51,088 nucleotides of DNA from Bradyrhizobium sp. ARR65 (GCF_000472385.1 NZ_AWZU01000054.1:1-51088), one strand, 5' to 3'; shown: positions 24,366 through 33,959, counted from the stretch's first letter. Made by a program: numbers and translations. The notes: a model not told the origin generated them from the sequence alone.

Positions 24366-26348
24366 TCACTCCGCGGGCTGCAGGCCGCGCAGCGCCTTGG
24401 CCGGTTTGGGCACGCCAACGCGCAGCCGCCGGTCGGACAGCGACAACAGGCCGCCCAAGGCCATCAGCACGGGGCCGAACCAGATCAGAAGCACCAGCGG
24501 CTTGTGATAGATGCGTACGACGATGCCGCCGTCGGGCGTGGTGTCCCCGAGCGAGATGTAGAGCTGGCTGAGACCGCGCGAGAGCAGCGCGGCTTCCGTC
24601 GTCGACATGCCCCGCGTGGTGAAGTTCCGCTTCGATGGCGCCATCAGGCTGAGCGGCCTGCCGTTCGCGGCCACGCTGAACACGGCCGCCAGCTCGTGGT
24701 AGTTCGGCCCCTGCCGCTGCGTCAGGCCGTCGAGCGTGAACTGGTAGCCGGCCAGCGGGATGCTGTCGTGCGGCTTCATCGTGCCGATATATTCGCTGTT
24801 CCAGGTGGTCTCGCAGACGATGCCCATCAGGGCGATGCCGATGCCGGCATGGGCAAAGGCCGTGCCCCAGGCCGAGCGCGGCAATCCGCGGGCGCGTCGC
24901 ACCGCGTTGGCAAGCGGCACGCGAAACAGGCCAATGCGTTCGGCGATATCGCTCGCCGCGCCGGCAATCACGAACACCGCAAGTCCGATCGCAAGCGGCG
25001 CCAGCGCACTGCCGCCGCGCGCCCAGGCCCAGGCGAACGCGACGCCCAAGACCGCGACGATGCCGGCGGCCATCAGCCGCTGCATGGCGCCAAACAGATC
25101 ACCCCGCTTCCAGGCGAGCATTGGCCCGAAGGGCACCGCGATCATCAAGGGCACGAACAACGGCGCGAAGGTCAGGTTGAAAAACGGCGCGCCGACCGAA
25201 ATCTTGTCGCCGGTCAGAACTTCCAGCGCTAACGGATAGAGCGTGCCGACAAAGACCGTGGCGCAGGCCGTGGTGAGAAACAGGTTGTTGAGGACCAGCG
25301 CGCCCTCGCGCGAGATCGGCGCAAACAGGCCGCCCTGCTTCAGCGAAGATGCCCGCCCCGCGAACAGCGTCAGGCTGCCGCCGATGAAGATGCAGAGGAT
25401 CAGCAGGATGAACACGCCGCGGGTCGGATCGGTGGCAAACGCATGCACCGAGGTGAGCACGCCAGAGCGCACCAGGAAGGTGCCGAGCAGCGACAGCGAG
25501 AAGGTGAGGATCGACAGCAGGATCGTCCAGACCTTCAGCGCATTGCGCTTTTCCATCACCAGCGCCGAGTGCAAAAGCGCCGTGCCGGCGAGCCAGGGCA
25601 TCAGGGAGGCGTTCTCGACCGGGTCCCAGAACCACCAGCCGCCCCAACCTAGCTCGTAGTAGGCCCAGTACGAGCCCATGGCGATGCCGAGCGTCAGGAA
25701 TATCCAGGCGACCAGCGTCCAAGGCCGCACCCAGCGTGCCCAGGCCGCATCGATGCGACCTTCCAGCAGCGCGGCGATCGCGAACGAAAACGAGATCGAG
25801 AAACCGACATAGCCGAGATAGAGCATCGGCGGATGCAGCGCGAGCCCAATGTCCTGCAACACCGGATTGAGATCGCGTCCCTCCATCGGCGGATTGGGGA
25901 TGCGCAGGAAGGGGTTCGAAGTGGTCAGAATGAACAGATAGAAAGCGCCGGCGATCCAGGCCTGCACGGCCAGCACGTGCGCGCGCAGCGAGAGCGGCAG
26001 GTTGTTGCCGAAAGCCGCGACCAGGCCGCCGAACAGCGCCAGAATCGAGACCCACAGCAGCATCGAGCCCTCGTGACTGCCCCACACGCCCGTGATCTTG
26101 TAGAGCAGTGGCTTTGCCGAATGCGAATTCTCATACACGTTGAGAACGGAGAAATCCGAGGTGACGTGTAACGTCACCAGCGCCGCGAACGCCAGGCCCG
26201 CGAACAGGAGCTGCGCCAGCGCGGTGGAGCGCGCGACGTTCATCAGCGCGGGATCGCGCCAGCGGGCGCCGAGCAGCGGCACGGTGGACTGGATGAGTGC
26301 AAGCCCGAGCGCCAGGACCAGCGCGTAATGTCCAGCTTCCGCGATCAT
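24366..26348 (-). CDS. ccmF: Heme lyase subunit CcmF
   Basis: A 660-residue polytopic membrane protein (CycK). The tryptophan-rich WWD segment (YELGWGGWWFWDPVENASLM, about 231-250) presents heme to apocytochrome c together with CcmH and CcmI. Several His residues in loops, such as SHEGSMLLW and LALHPPMLY, are the expected heme ligands. Its ATG overlaps the ccmE stop by 4 bases, showing translational coupling. Length is normal for the family. Confidence 0.95.
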   Translation of the reverse strand: MIAEAGHYALVLALGLALIQSTVPLLGARWRDPALMNVARSTALAQLLFAGLAFAALVTLHVTSDFSVLNVYENSHSAKPLLYKITGVWGSHEGSMLLWVSILALFGGLVAAFGNNLPLSLRAHVLAVQAWIAGAFYLFILTTSNPFLRIPNPPMEGRDLNPVLQDIGLALHPPMLYLGYVGFSISFSFAIAALLEGRIDAAWARWVRPWTLVAWIFLTLGIAMGSYWAYYELGWGGWWFWDPVENASLMPWLAGTALLHSALVMEKRNALKVWTILLSILTFSLSLLGTFLVRSGVLTSVHAFATDPTRGVFILLILCIFIGGSLTLFAGRASSLKQGGLFAPISREGALVLNNLFLTTACATVFVGTLYPLALEVLTGDKISVGAPFFNLTFAPLFVPLMIAVPFGPMLAWKRGDLFGAMQRLMAAGIVAVLGVAFAWAWARGGSALAPLAIGLAVFVIAGAASDIAERIGLFRVPLANAVRRARGLPRSAWGTAFAHAGIGIALMGIVCETTWNSEYIGTMKPHDSIPLAGYQFTLDGLTQRQGPNYHELAAVFSVAANGRPLSLMAPSKRNFTTRGMSTTEAALLSRGLSQLYISLGDTTPDGGIVVRIYHKPLVLLIWFGPVLMALGGLLSLSDRRLRVGVPKPAKALRGLQPAE

Positions 26349-26854
26349 CGCGTGGCCCCCTGTCCGGTTTGCACGTTCGCTTCGGAGGCCACCGCGCCCG
26401 CGGACTTGCCATAATCGCTATAGTCGTCCTTCCAATGGCCCTGCTTTTTCAGTGCATCCGCGACTTCCTTGGGCATGTATCGCTCGTCGTGCTTGGCAAG
26501 CACGGTATCGGCGCGGAAGACCCCGGAGCGATCAAGCGAGCCTTCGGCGACGACGCCCTGCCCCTCGCGGAACAGATCGGGGAGGATTCCCTTATATGTG
26601 ACCGGCAACTTGTCCTTGCCGTCGGCCACCTCGAAGCGGACCGACAGATTATCACCGCGCATCAGCGAGCCCGGCTGCACCAATCCGCCGAGCCGGAACC
26701 GCCGGCCGGGAGCGATATGCTGTTCGGCGACCATGCTTGGCGTCGAGAAGAACACGATGGAGTCGCGCAGCGCATTGAGCACCAGCGCCGCGGCGATGCC
26801 GAGCACCGCGAGCGAACATCCGATAATGGTCAAACGCCGTTGCTTGCGCGTCAT
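26345..26854 (-). CDS. ccmE: Heme chaperone CcmE
   Basis: A 169-residue membrane-anchored periplasmic heme chaperone (CycJ). An N-terminal membrane helix (about 8-28) is followed by the OB-fold beta barrel and the motif LAKHDERYMP, where H122 binds heme covalently and Y126 is an axial ligand. It hands heme to CcmF. It lies second in the operon, after ccmI and a 142-base gap that holds two REP-like palindromes. Confidence 0.95.
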   Translation of the reverse strand: MTRKQRRLTIIGCSLAVLGIAAALVLNALRDSIVFFSTPSMVAEQHIAPGRRFRLGGLVQPGSLMRGDNLSVRFEVADGKDKLPVTYKGILPDLFREGQGVVAEGSLDRSGVFRADTVLAKHDERYMPKEVADALKKQGHWKDDYSDYGKSAGAVASEANVQTGQGATR

Positions 26855-26873
26855 GCCTGATTTCTTTCACTCA

Positions 26874-26995
26874 GCGTGATGTTGCCCGAAGCCGGTTGCA
26901 CATTTTTTCCTTCGGCATCACAGGTCTTTGTTGGCGCATGATGTGTTGGCGCATGATGTTGTCCGAAAACCGTTGCACATTTTTCGGCATCATGC
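26874..26995. repeat. Two REP-like palindromic repeats between ccmI and ccmE
   Basis: Two related units (26,874-26,921 and 26,951-26,995) share TTGCACATTTTT and TTCGGCATCA; the second is palindromic from GCATGATG to CATCATGC. Between them TTGGCGCATGATG occurs twice in tandem. Such units are frequent in Bradyrhizobium intergenic DNA and may modulate the relative amounts of the flanking genes' mRNA. Confidence 0.65.
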
Positions 26996-26996
26996 G

Positions 26997-28097
26997 CTAG
27001 CCCTCGAGCCCGAGGTTCTTCAGGCCTTCGTTGAGCTGCCGCAATCTTTCGGCATCCTTGCCAACGGCTTGACGGGCATCCGTGAGCGCGCTTTTCGCCT
27101 TCTCGCGATCGCCCATCACCACATAGGCACGCACCAGCCGCAGCCAACCGTCGACGTCCTCGCCATTCTGCTTCAGCCGCGTTGCCAGCCGCTCGACCAT
27201 GCCGCGGATCATCGTCTCGCGATCGGCTTCGCTCATGTTTTGCCCGGCAGCAGCCGCCTGGTCCGAGAGTGCGGGCGCAACCGGCTGGCCGACGCGCGCC
27301 AGCGCCTGCTGCACCAATGGACGCCAGGGGGCGTCGGCGGACGCCTTGTCCAGCATTGCGCGCCAGATCGAGGCGGCATCCGCCTTGCGGCCGTCCTGCT
27401 CCGCGGCAAGGCCAAGGAAATAATTCGCCTTCGGCTCGTCGGCATTCAGCGCATGCGCGCGCTCGAACTCGGCTTTTGCCTGGTCGGTGACCACGCCGCT
27501 GGCGGCGGCGGTCATTGCCTCGCCGAGATCGGCCCTGCGGTCCGCGCTCTCGCCATTATAGGTGATGGAGTTTCGGAACGCGCGGACCGCATCCTCATAG
27601 CGTCCGGTCCGCAACAGCACCGGCGCGAGAACGCTCCAGCCGCGGCCGTCAGTGGGGCTTTTCTCCAGGTGCCGCTCGACTTGCGCGACCAGACCATCAA
27701 GCGACTGAGCATCGGGCGCGTGGCTGCGCGCGGCCAACGGAAAATCGGGCAGTCGGGGCGAGCCCAGCGGCAGATAGACCGCGAACGCGACGGCCGGGAG
27801 CCCGACCAGGGCCAGCACGGCCGCCGCCCGGCGCAGCTTGTGGCTTGACTGCAGGGGCGCGTGGTCGGCCTGATCGGCGGCCGCCAGCAGGCGCCGTCCT
27901 ATTTCCGTGCGCGCGGCATCGGCCTCGGCGGCAACGATGAGGCCTGCGGCGAGGTCCCGATCGATCTCGGCAAGCTGGTCCTTGTAAACGAAGGTCTCGC
28001 TGCCCTGGACCTGCGCGCGGCTGCGCAGGCCGAGCGGCAACAGCACGGCGAAGATCGCCGCGGCTGTCATGAGCGCGAACACAAACCACAGGGTCAT
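26997..28097 (-). CDS. ccmI: Cytochrome c maturation protein CcmI
   Basis: A 366-residue apocytochrome c chaperone (CycH). Two N-terminal membrane helices (about 2-22 and 93-112) flank a cytoplasmic leucine-rich segment (KDQLAEIDRDLAAGLI); the C-terminal periplasmic part contains tetratricopeptide repeats that bind the C-terminal helix of apocytochromes. The ATG at 28,097 (MTLWFVFALM) gives the normal start; a longer frame begins at 28,136. It is the first gene of the ccm operon. Confidence 0.92.
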   Translation of the reverse strand: MTLWFVFALMTAAAIFAVLLPLGLRSRAQVQGSETFVYKDQLAEIDRDLAAGLIVAAEADAARTEIGRRLLAAADQADHAPLQSSHKLRRAAAVLALVGLPAVAFAVYLPLGSPRLPDFPLAARSHAPDAQSLDGLVAQVERHLEKSPTDGRGWSVLAPVLLRTGRYEDAVRAFRNSITYNGESADRRADLGEAMTAAASGVVTDQAKAEFERAHALNADEPKANYFLGLAAEQDGRKADAASIWRAMLDKASADAPWRPLVQQALARVGQPVAPALSDQAAAAGQNMSEADRETMIRGMVERLATRLKQNGEDVDGWLRLVRAYVVMGDREKAKSALTDARQAVGKDAERLRQLNEGLKNLGLEG

Positions 28098-28233
28098 CGA
28101 AGCGGGTTCCGGCAGGCGCAGCTCTTCGTGCACCATTGTGCCGCTTTACACCACGCCTCCAGAGGCCCGCAATTGACAATTATCAATTCGGCGTCACCGC
28201 GACTGAAGCCAAAAATCCAGCGGCGCTAGACGG

Positions 28234-28563
28234 TTAGCCAATATGAAACTCGGCGCTCCGGGCCGCGTCCTGACCGTGGGCGTTCAATGCCTTCAGATAA
28301 TAGGTTCCCGGCCTGATCGTACCAGGCAGCTTGATCCTGAGCGCACCCGCCGGGACCGGCGACGATATCGTGGTCACCGGATAGGCCAACGCCGCCCCGC
28401 TTGCCTGCTCGACCAGCACCACTTTCGCTTTGATCATCAGGTTCCGGTAGGTCGCCGAGATCACGCCGTTCTCAAGGGCGACGAAATTGATGACTGGATG
28501 CATCTGCAAATTCGGCACTTCGCTTCGCGCGTGGACCGTACGTGTCCTTCCTCGCGCCGTCAA
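28234..28563 (-). CDS. Small hypothetical protein
   Basis: A frame of up to 109 residues, not recognised. The main body (FVALENGVISATYRNLMIKA; LRIKLPGTIRPGTYYLKALN) is strand-rich with an Ig-like feel. An internal ATG at 28,503 would give 89 residues; the longer frame needs a TTG start. There is no signal peptide. It stands between ccmI and the next unknown gene on the same strand. Confidence 0.5.
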   Translation of the reverse strand: MTARGRTRTVHARSEVPNLQMHPVINFVALENGVISATYRNLMIKAKVVLVEQASGAALAYPVTTISSPVPAGALRIKLPGTIRPGTYYLKALNAHGQDAARSAEFHIG

Positions 28564-28595
28564 CCTGAAATTGTAAATCTCGTTTAATACGACCT

Positions 28596-29993
28596 TTAGC
28601 TCGCCCGCGACGATTTCCGTTCCCCGGTCAGCGCACTTTCCGCCGCCCGGCTCATCAGCGCCGCATAGTCTTGGCCGAACAGGACCTCGCAGAATCTGAT
28701 CGCCGCCGAAAACTGCATCTGCCGGTAGGCGCGCGCCCTGGCGTCGCCGCCGCGCAGGGATTGCACCAGGGCTCCAGTGGCCTGCTCGACATATTGCTGC
28801 AGGTCGGAATAGGTCCGCAACGTGACCTCGTTGATCGCAAGCTCGCTGGCATAGGTGCGGCAGACCGCGACGAAATCAATCAGGGCCGCGACCTCTTCGA
28901 CCTCGGTGGCGTCGATCCGCGCACCGGCCACGATGTCCTTGTCCGCGCGCTGGCGCAGGATGCGCCGGACGCGGCCCGGCACGCTGTCAATTTCCGATTG
29001 CAGTGCGTTGGAAATATCGGTCCGGATCGAAGTGAGCTGTTTGCCCCAATTCGAATCGCTGCGCAGGTCCAGTTCCGTACGCAAGCCCCGCACCCCGTCA
29101 TGCAGCGTTTTGAGATTCTCCCCCACATTGGCGAAATGGCCGCGCCGGATATCCGCGCGCAAGCCGGCCGCCAGGCAGGACAGATCATGCAGCGCGATGG
29201 TGACGGCCACGCCGTAGGGGGTCGCGGCGACCCTGATTTCATCGTCGGAGGCGGCCATCTTGATCGCGAGCCGGATGATCTGCCAGGGCGCGCTCAGGCG
29301 CAGCATCACCAGCGACAGCGCGAACGGCAACAGCAGCGGTGTCTGCAGCGAGGGGACATTGAGGGCTGAGGTCACCGCCGCGATTTGGGACTCTCCGAAG
29401 GCACGCAAATAGCCGGGCAGCCGTCCGTTGAGCGTATCCAGCGCATCACGGGCCTGCAGCGCCGCAGCCATCGGCAGCAGGTCTTCGATGACATTGGGCG
29501 GCCCGACCCGGCTCAACGCGCGTTGCTTGTCCCCGCCGGCCGCGGGTCCCGTGATCTTGAAGATGGCATCCGCGGCGGCAAGCTGAAGCTTGCGGACGGC
29601 GGTTTCCATGTGGGGCGAGCTTCGCCCGTCCCCGGTGCGGGCCAGCGCCGCCTCGAGTTCGCGGGCCTGCTCGGGCGCGCCCTCGCGGTGCAACCATTGC
29701 CACACCGGCGCAAGCGAGGTGCGGCGAATCTGGCCGGGGCGTACCGGCGCGCTGCCATCGGTCAGAAACGGCTCCAGGCAGCGGAACAGCAGCCGCGCCG
29801 GATCGTCGGTGCGGGGCTGCGTATCGTCGCCCTCGCGCACGATCTTGCGCAATTCTCCGAGCACAAAGCTGGCGACGACGGTATCCTCGCCGCGCTCCAG
29901 CGCACGCTCGAATTCGCGCATCAGCAGCGCCTGCGACCGCGGCGGAAGCTGCGCGAGATAATCCCTCAACCGTTCGTGTGATGTCTGGCTCAT
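28596..29993 (-). CDS. Conserved hypothetical protein
   Basis: A 465-residue soluble protein, largely alpha-helical, with no recognised domain. It begins SHERLRDYLAQLPPRSQALL and has no signal peptide; the segment at about residues 210-235 (LQTPLLLPFALSLVMLRLSA) is hydrophobic but probably a buried helix. I believe similar proteins occur across Rhizobiales beside feuPQ and ccm genes, but no function is known to me. It is transcribed in the same direction as the flanking feuQ and ccm genes. Confidence 0.7.
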   Translation of the reverse strand: MSQTSHERLRDYLAQLPPRSQALLMREFERALERGEDTVVASFVLGELRKIVREGDDTQPRTDDPARLLFRCLEPFLTDGSAPVRPGQIRRTSLAPVWQWLHREGAPEQARELEAALARTGDGRSSPHMETAVRKLQLAAADAIFKITGPAAGGDKQRALSRVGPPNVIEDLLPMAAALQARDALDTLNGRLPGYLRAFGESQIAAVTSALNVPSLQTPLLLPFALSLVMLRLSAPWQIIRLAIKMAASDDEIRVAATPYGVAVTIALHDLSCLAAGLRADIRRGHFANVGENLKTLHDGVRGLRTELDLRSDSNWGKQLTSIRTDISNALQSEIDSVPGRVRRILRQRADKDIVAGARIDATEVEEVAALIDFVAVCRTYASELAINEVTLRTYSDLQQYVEQATGALVQSLRGGDARARAYRQMQFSAAIRFCEVLFGQDYAALMSRAAESALTGERKSSRAS

Positions 29994-30117
29994 ACGGGCG
30001 GGTCAGCACGTTCTGTCGCGCGGACGGTACGCGCGTCCGCCGCCCACCATAAGGGTCGCGGTGTTAAGAAGTCCTTTAGGATGAGAATTTGCACGGTGAC
30101 GAAATCGTCAGAAGTGC

Positions 30118-31494
30118 TCACAGGCCGGGCAGCAACAGTTCAGCCCGCAAGCCGCCAATTGGCGCGGCGCCGAGGGATAGGCTGCCGCCATAAAGGGCGG
30201 CAAGATCCGTCACGATCGACAGCCCCAGTCCGGACCCCGGCTTGGACTCGTCAAGCCGCTGCCCGCGGCGGGAGACCTGGGCGCGCTCCGCGGCCGACAG
30301 GCCGCGCCCGTCGTCGTCGACGATGATCCGCAGCATGGGACCTGCGCCGGGCGCGGCCGGCCGCTCGACGATCACCTCGATGAAGACGCGTGAGGATGCC
30401 CATTTGCAGGCATTGTCGACGAGGTTGCCGGCCATCTCCTCGAGATCCTGCCGCTCGCCGCGAAACCTGGCTTGCGGATCGGCTTTGACCTCGATCGCAA
30501 TGTCGCGGTCTCGATGGATCTTCTCCATCGTCCGCCGCAGCGCCTCGATCGTGGGCGCAACCTCGGTGACCGTCCCGACGATGGTGACGCGCGCGGCAAT
30601 CCGGGCGCGCTCCAGGTGATGGGCGACCTGGTTGCGCATCACCTCGGCCTGCTCCAGGACCTTGCTCGCGAACGGGTCCGAGCCATGCGAGGACGCTTCG
30701 TTGACGATCACCGACAGCGGCGTCTTGATCGCGTGCGCGAGATTGCCGACATGGGTGCGGGCGCGTTCGACGATGCCGCGATTGGCGTCGATCAGCGCGT
30801 TGGTCTCGCGTGCGAGCGGCGCTATTTCCACCGGAAAATCGCCCTCCAGCCGCTCGGCGCGCCCGGAACGGATAGCGGCAATCGCCTCCGAGATGCGCTT
30901 GAGCGGCGCAAGCCCGAAGCGGACCTGGAAGATCGTGGTGAGCAGCAGCACGATGCCAAGCGCCGCGAAGGTGCCGCCGAGATAGTAATCGAAGCTGCGG
31001 GTCTCATCGAAAATCTCGCTGGCATCCCCTGCCACCGCAACCAGAAACTTGCCGTCGGCACCGAGATCGACCGGCCGTTCCACGATACGCAGCGTCTGGC
31101 CTTCCGGGCCGTCGACATAGCCGATGCGGATTCCGGCCGGTGTCAACTCGATGCCCTGGTCTTCGAGCTTGGGCAGTTTCTTGTCCCAGAGCGAGCGGGA
31201 GGCGCGCACCTCGGGCTTTTCGGAATCGGTGCGGGTGATCTGCCAATACCAGCCCGACAGCGGCAATTCGAACAGCGGCTCGCCCAAGGACTGGAACTGA
31301 TGGTCCGGCGGCTCGTCCGGGGTTGCGACTTCCGCGATCAGCGTACGCAGATAAAGATTGAGCCGGCGGTCGAAGGCGCGCTCGGTGGCGTCTCTGTAGA
31401 CGGAAGAGAGAATGAATCCGGTGATGATCAGGATCACCACCACCCAGGCGGTCGCGGAAAGAAACAGCCTGGTCGCGAGCGAACTGCGGCGCAT
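30118..31494 (-). CDS. feuQ: FeuQ-like sensor histidine kinase
   Basis: A 458-residue membrane kinase. Helix 1 (about 8-32) and helix 2 (about 170-190) enclose a periplasmic sensor of about 135 residues; a HAMP linker follows. The phospho-acceptor is H254 in NLAHAIKTPLSV, with ATPase motifs N-box (NLVDNACKWA), DDDGRG and GSGLGL. It is the partner of the regulator 92 bases upstream. In rhizobia FeuPQ-type systems control periplasmic glucan export and iron-linked genes and matter for symbiosis in Sinorhizobium; the assignment here rests on similarity and gene order. Confidence 0.85.
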   Translation of the reverse strand: MRRSSLATRLFLSATAWVVVILIITGFILSSVYRDATERAFDRRLNLYLRTLIAEVATPDEPPDHQFQSLGEPLFELPLSGWYWQITRTDSEKPEVRASRSLWDKKLPKLEDQGIELTPAGIRIGYVDGPEGQTLRIVERPVDLGADGKFLVAVAGDASEIFDETRSFDYYLGGTFAALGIVLLLTTIFQVRFGLAPLKRISEAIAAIRSGRAERLEGDFPVEIAPLARETNALIDANRGIVERARTHVGNLAHAIKTPLSVIVNEASSHGSDPFASKVLEQAEVMRNQVAHHLERARIAARVTIVGTVTEVAPTIEALRRTMEKIHRDRDIAIEVKADPQARFRGERQDLEEMAGNLVDNACKWASSRVFIEVIVERPAAPGAGPMLRIIVDDDGRGLSAAERAQVSRRGQRLDESKPGSGLGLSIVTDLAALYGGSLSLGAAPIGGLRAELLLPGL

Positions 31495-31586
31495 GAGTCA
31501 CAATAGCGAAAAGCGTGCCCGCAGGCCATGGCGGCGGTTGGGGATATCCGGCAGCATAGGACTGCCGCCGGACCTGCGCCACCCCG

Positions 31587-32258
31587 TCAGGCTCCGTTCG
31601 GCGGCGGCGCCAGCAGATAACCCAGCCCGCGGACGGTCTGGATGATGTCGACGTCCAGCTTCTTGCGGATGCGGCCCACGAACACCTCGATGGTGTTGGA
31701 GTCGCGATCAAAGTCCTGATCATAGAGATGCTCGACCAGCTCGGTGCGCGACACCACGCGCCCCGCATGGTGCATCAGATATTGCAGCAGGCGGTATTCA
31801 TGCGAGGTCATCTTCACCGGATTGCCTGACACCGTGACCTTGCCGGTGCGGGTGTCGAGCGTGACCGGGCCGCAGGTGAGTTCGCTCTGCGCATGGCCGG
31901 TGGCGCGACGCAGCAGCGCGCGGATCCGTGCCAGCACCTCCTCGAGGTGAAAGGGCTTTGCCACATAGTCGTCAGCGCCCGCGTCGAAACCCTGCACCTT
32001 GTCACTCCAGCGGTCGCGGGCGGTCAGGATCAGGACCGGCATCGCGCGTCCGTTGCGGCGCCACGCCTCCAGCACCGAGATGCCATCCATCTTCGGCAAG
32101 CCGATGTCGAGCACCACCGCATCGTAGGGTTCGCTATCACCGAGGAAATGTCCCTCCTCGCCATCGAACGCGCGATCGACCACGTAGCCGGCGTCACTCA
32201 ACGCGGTGGTGAGTTGACGGTTGAGATCCGGATCGTCCTCCACAACGAGCAGGCGCAC
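31587..32258 (-). CDS. feuP: FeuP-like response regulator
   Basis: A 223-residue OmpR/PhoP-type regulator. The receiver has EDD near the N-terminus, phospho-acceptor D51 (AVVLDIGLPKMDG) and a KPF motif; the winged helix ends NTIEVFVGRIRKKLDVDII. The GTG at 32,258 has GGAGG 5 bases upstream and places VRLLVVEDD correctly; an in-frame TTG four codons earlier lacks that spacing. It is followed by the feuQ-like kinase. GTTCA direct repeats upstream could be its own binding site. Confidence 0.87.
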   Translation of the reverse strand: MRLLVVEDDPDLNRQLTTALSDAGYVVDRAFDGEEGHFLGDSEPYDAVVLDIGLPKMDGISVLEAWRRNGRAMPVLILTARDRWSDKVQGFDAGADDYVAKPFHLEEVLARIRALLRRATGHAQSELTCGPVTLDTRTGKVTVSGNPVKMTSHEYRLLQYLMHHAGRVVSRTELVEHLYDQDFDRDSNTIEVFVGRIRKKLDVDIIQTVRGLGYLLAPPPNGA

Positions 32259-32291
32259 GCTTGCCTCCAAAGGTGAACTGCACGGTTATGA

Positions 32292-32330
32292 CATCAAGAT
32301 GAACCTTGATGGCGTGAACCGTCCATGAAC
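32292..32330. promoter_or_regulatory. GTTCA direct repeats upstream of feuP
   Basis: On the minus strand GTTCA occurs three times, at starts 11 and 15 bases apart. The 11-base period is typical of OmpR/PhoB-type tandem binding. CATCAAG / CTTGATG, a perfect 7-base inverted repeat, overlaps the third. The location suits autoregulation by the feuP product. Confidence 0.4.
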
Positions 32331-32514
32331 AGGCCAAGCCTGGCAACCTTACTTTTTCGTCATGAAAAGGGCGCGTCGGTGAGTTGTTTGACGCGCCCGG
32401 CCGCATGCCCTGCCTTCAACGCGGTAGTTAAACCGCGCAAGCGCGCATGGGAAGCCCCTGGTATGGCGGTACGCGTGTCGCGCCGCGACGCCTGCTCGGC
32501 CGGAGCACGATCGA

Positions 32515-32670
32515 CTAGGTGCGGAAGAAGACGAACCAGACTACCGCAAGGATCAGAATCGCGAGCCCCAGCGACACCGCAAGCAAGGCGGCAACCGACG
32601 GGCCAGGCTCGCCCTGACGTGCCTCCGTCGGCGTTTCGACGATCTGACGTTGGTCTCGTGTCCTTGCCAT
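32515..32670 (-). CDS. 51-residue single-span membrane peptide
   Basis: An ATG at 32,670 with GAGG 5 bases upstream opens a 51-codon frame: a polar head (ARTRDQRQIVETPTEARQGE), then PSVAALLAVSLGLAILILAV and a short tail ending FFRT. It is a plausible inner-membrane peptide with the N-terminus inside. I do not know its function. It is isolated between feuP and the Ku gene. Confidence 0.6.
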   Translation of the reverse strand: MARTRDQRQIVETPTEARQGEPGPSVAALLAVSLGLAILILAVVWFVFFRT

Positions 32671-32938
32671 CGCGCCCTCGATTCCGCGTTTGGGCTTCGC
32701 CCAAAGGCAGGATCAGCAATCCTTGCCGCCTGCCATGGGCAACGCCAGATGGCTGACGATGTTCCGCTTCTGCGGCGCGGCGATACGACGCCTGATGGCC
32801 CGTGGGCGATATTCCCAAAGCCCGCTGCAACGCACCCCGGGTTAACGTCGTTAGGAGATTGTTGGGTTCATTTGCTTGTTTCCCCGCCCCCCGGTGTTAT
32901 CCTCACAGGTTGTCGTCCTGTGCGTTTTGGAGTGTGCC

Positions 32939-33898
32939 ATGGCCCCCCGCGCCAACTGGAAGGGTTTTTTGCGGCTTTCTCTGGTGACCTGCCCGGTTGC
33001 GCTGTATCCGGCGACGTCGGACGCGGAGAAGGTCTCTTTCAACCAGATCAACAAGAAGACCGGCCACCGCATCAAATACACCAAGGTCGATGCCGATACG
33101 GGCGAGGAAGTCGCCAACGAGGACATCGTCAAGGGCTACAAGGTCGACACCGACACCTATATCGAGGTGACCAAGGAAGAGCTCGAGGATATCGCACTGG
33201 AATCGACGCACACCATCGAGATCGATGAGTTCGTGCCGAGGGCCGAGATCGACAGCCGCTATTTGATCCGCCCCTACTACCTCGTGCCCGACGGCAAGGT
33301 CGGCCATGATGCATTCGCGGTGATCCGCGAAACCGTGCGCAGCATGAACAAGGTAGCGATCGGCCGCGTGGTCCTGACCAACCGCGAGCACATCATCGCG
33401 CTGGAGCCGCTCGGCAAGGGCCTGATGGGCACGCTGTTGCGCTATCCTTACGAGGTGCGCGACGAGAAGGAATATTTCGACGACATCCAGGACGTCAAAG
33501 TCACCAAGGACATGCTGGATCTCGCCAAGCATATCGTCGAGAAGAAGTCCGCCGCGTTCGAGCCGGAGAATTTCGAGGACCATTACGAGGCGGCGCTGGT
33601 CGATCTCATCAACAAGAAACGCGCCGGCGTACGCATCCCGGCCAAGGCCGCGCCGAAGACCGGCGGCAACGTCATCAACCTGATGGACGCGCTCAAACGG
33701 AGCCTGGCGAGCACGGGCGAGAGCGCGCCTGCGGCCAAGCCGAAGGGCGGCAAGCGGGCGAAAAAACGCGTCGAAGGCCAGCGCGAAATGCTGCTGCCGA
33801 TCAGCGGCAAGAAGCCCAAAGAAGAAGCGAAGAAGGAAGAGCCGAGGAAGGCCGAGAAGCCTGCGCGCGCCCCTGCCCGCTCAAGGAAGGCGGGCTGA
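32939..33898 (+). CDS. ku: Bacterial Ku, non-homologous end-joining protein
   Basis: A 319-residue Ku protein. It has the Ku core opening (RANWKGFLRLSLVTCPVALY), the ring region (VSFNQINKKTGHRIKYTKVD; EIDSRYLIRPYYLVPDGK) and a lysine/alanine-rich C-terminal tail (about 250-319) as seen in DNA-binding extensions. Ku homodimers ring DNA ends and recruit ligase LigD for end joining. No ligD lies in the window; rhizobia commonly have several ku/ligD sets. The ATG at 32,939 gives the normal N-terminus. Confidence 0.94.
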   Translation: MAPRANWKGFLRLSLVTCPVALYPATSDAEKVSFNQINKKTGHRIKYTKVDADTGEEVANEDIVKGYKVDTDTYIEVTKEELEDIALESTHTIEIDEFVPRAEIDSRYLIRPYYLVPDGKVGHDAFAVIRETVRSMNKVAIGRVVLTNREHIIALEPLGKGLMGTLLRYPYEVRDEKEYFDDIQDVKVTKDMLDLAKHIVEKKSAAFEPENFEDHYEAALVDLINKKRAGVRIPAKAAPKTGGNVINLMDALKRSLASTGESAPAAKPKGGKRAKKRVEGQREMLLPISGKKPKEEAKKEEPRKAEKPARAPARSRKAG

Positions 33899-33959
33899 GC
33901 CTTTTGGAACGAGTTCGCGCTCAGCGCCATCGTCGCGCGGCTCGCCGCGACGGGGCTGA

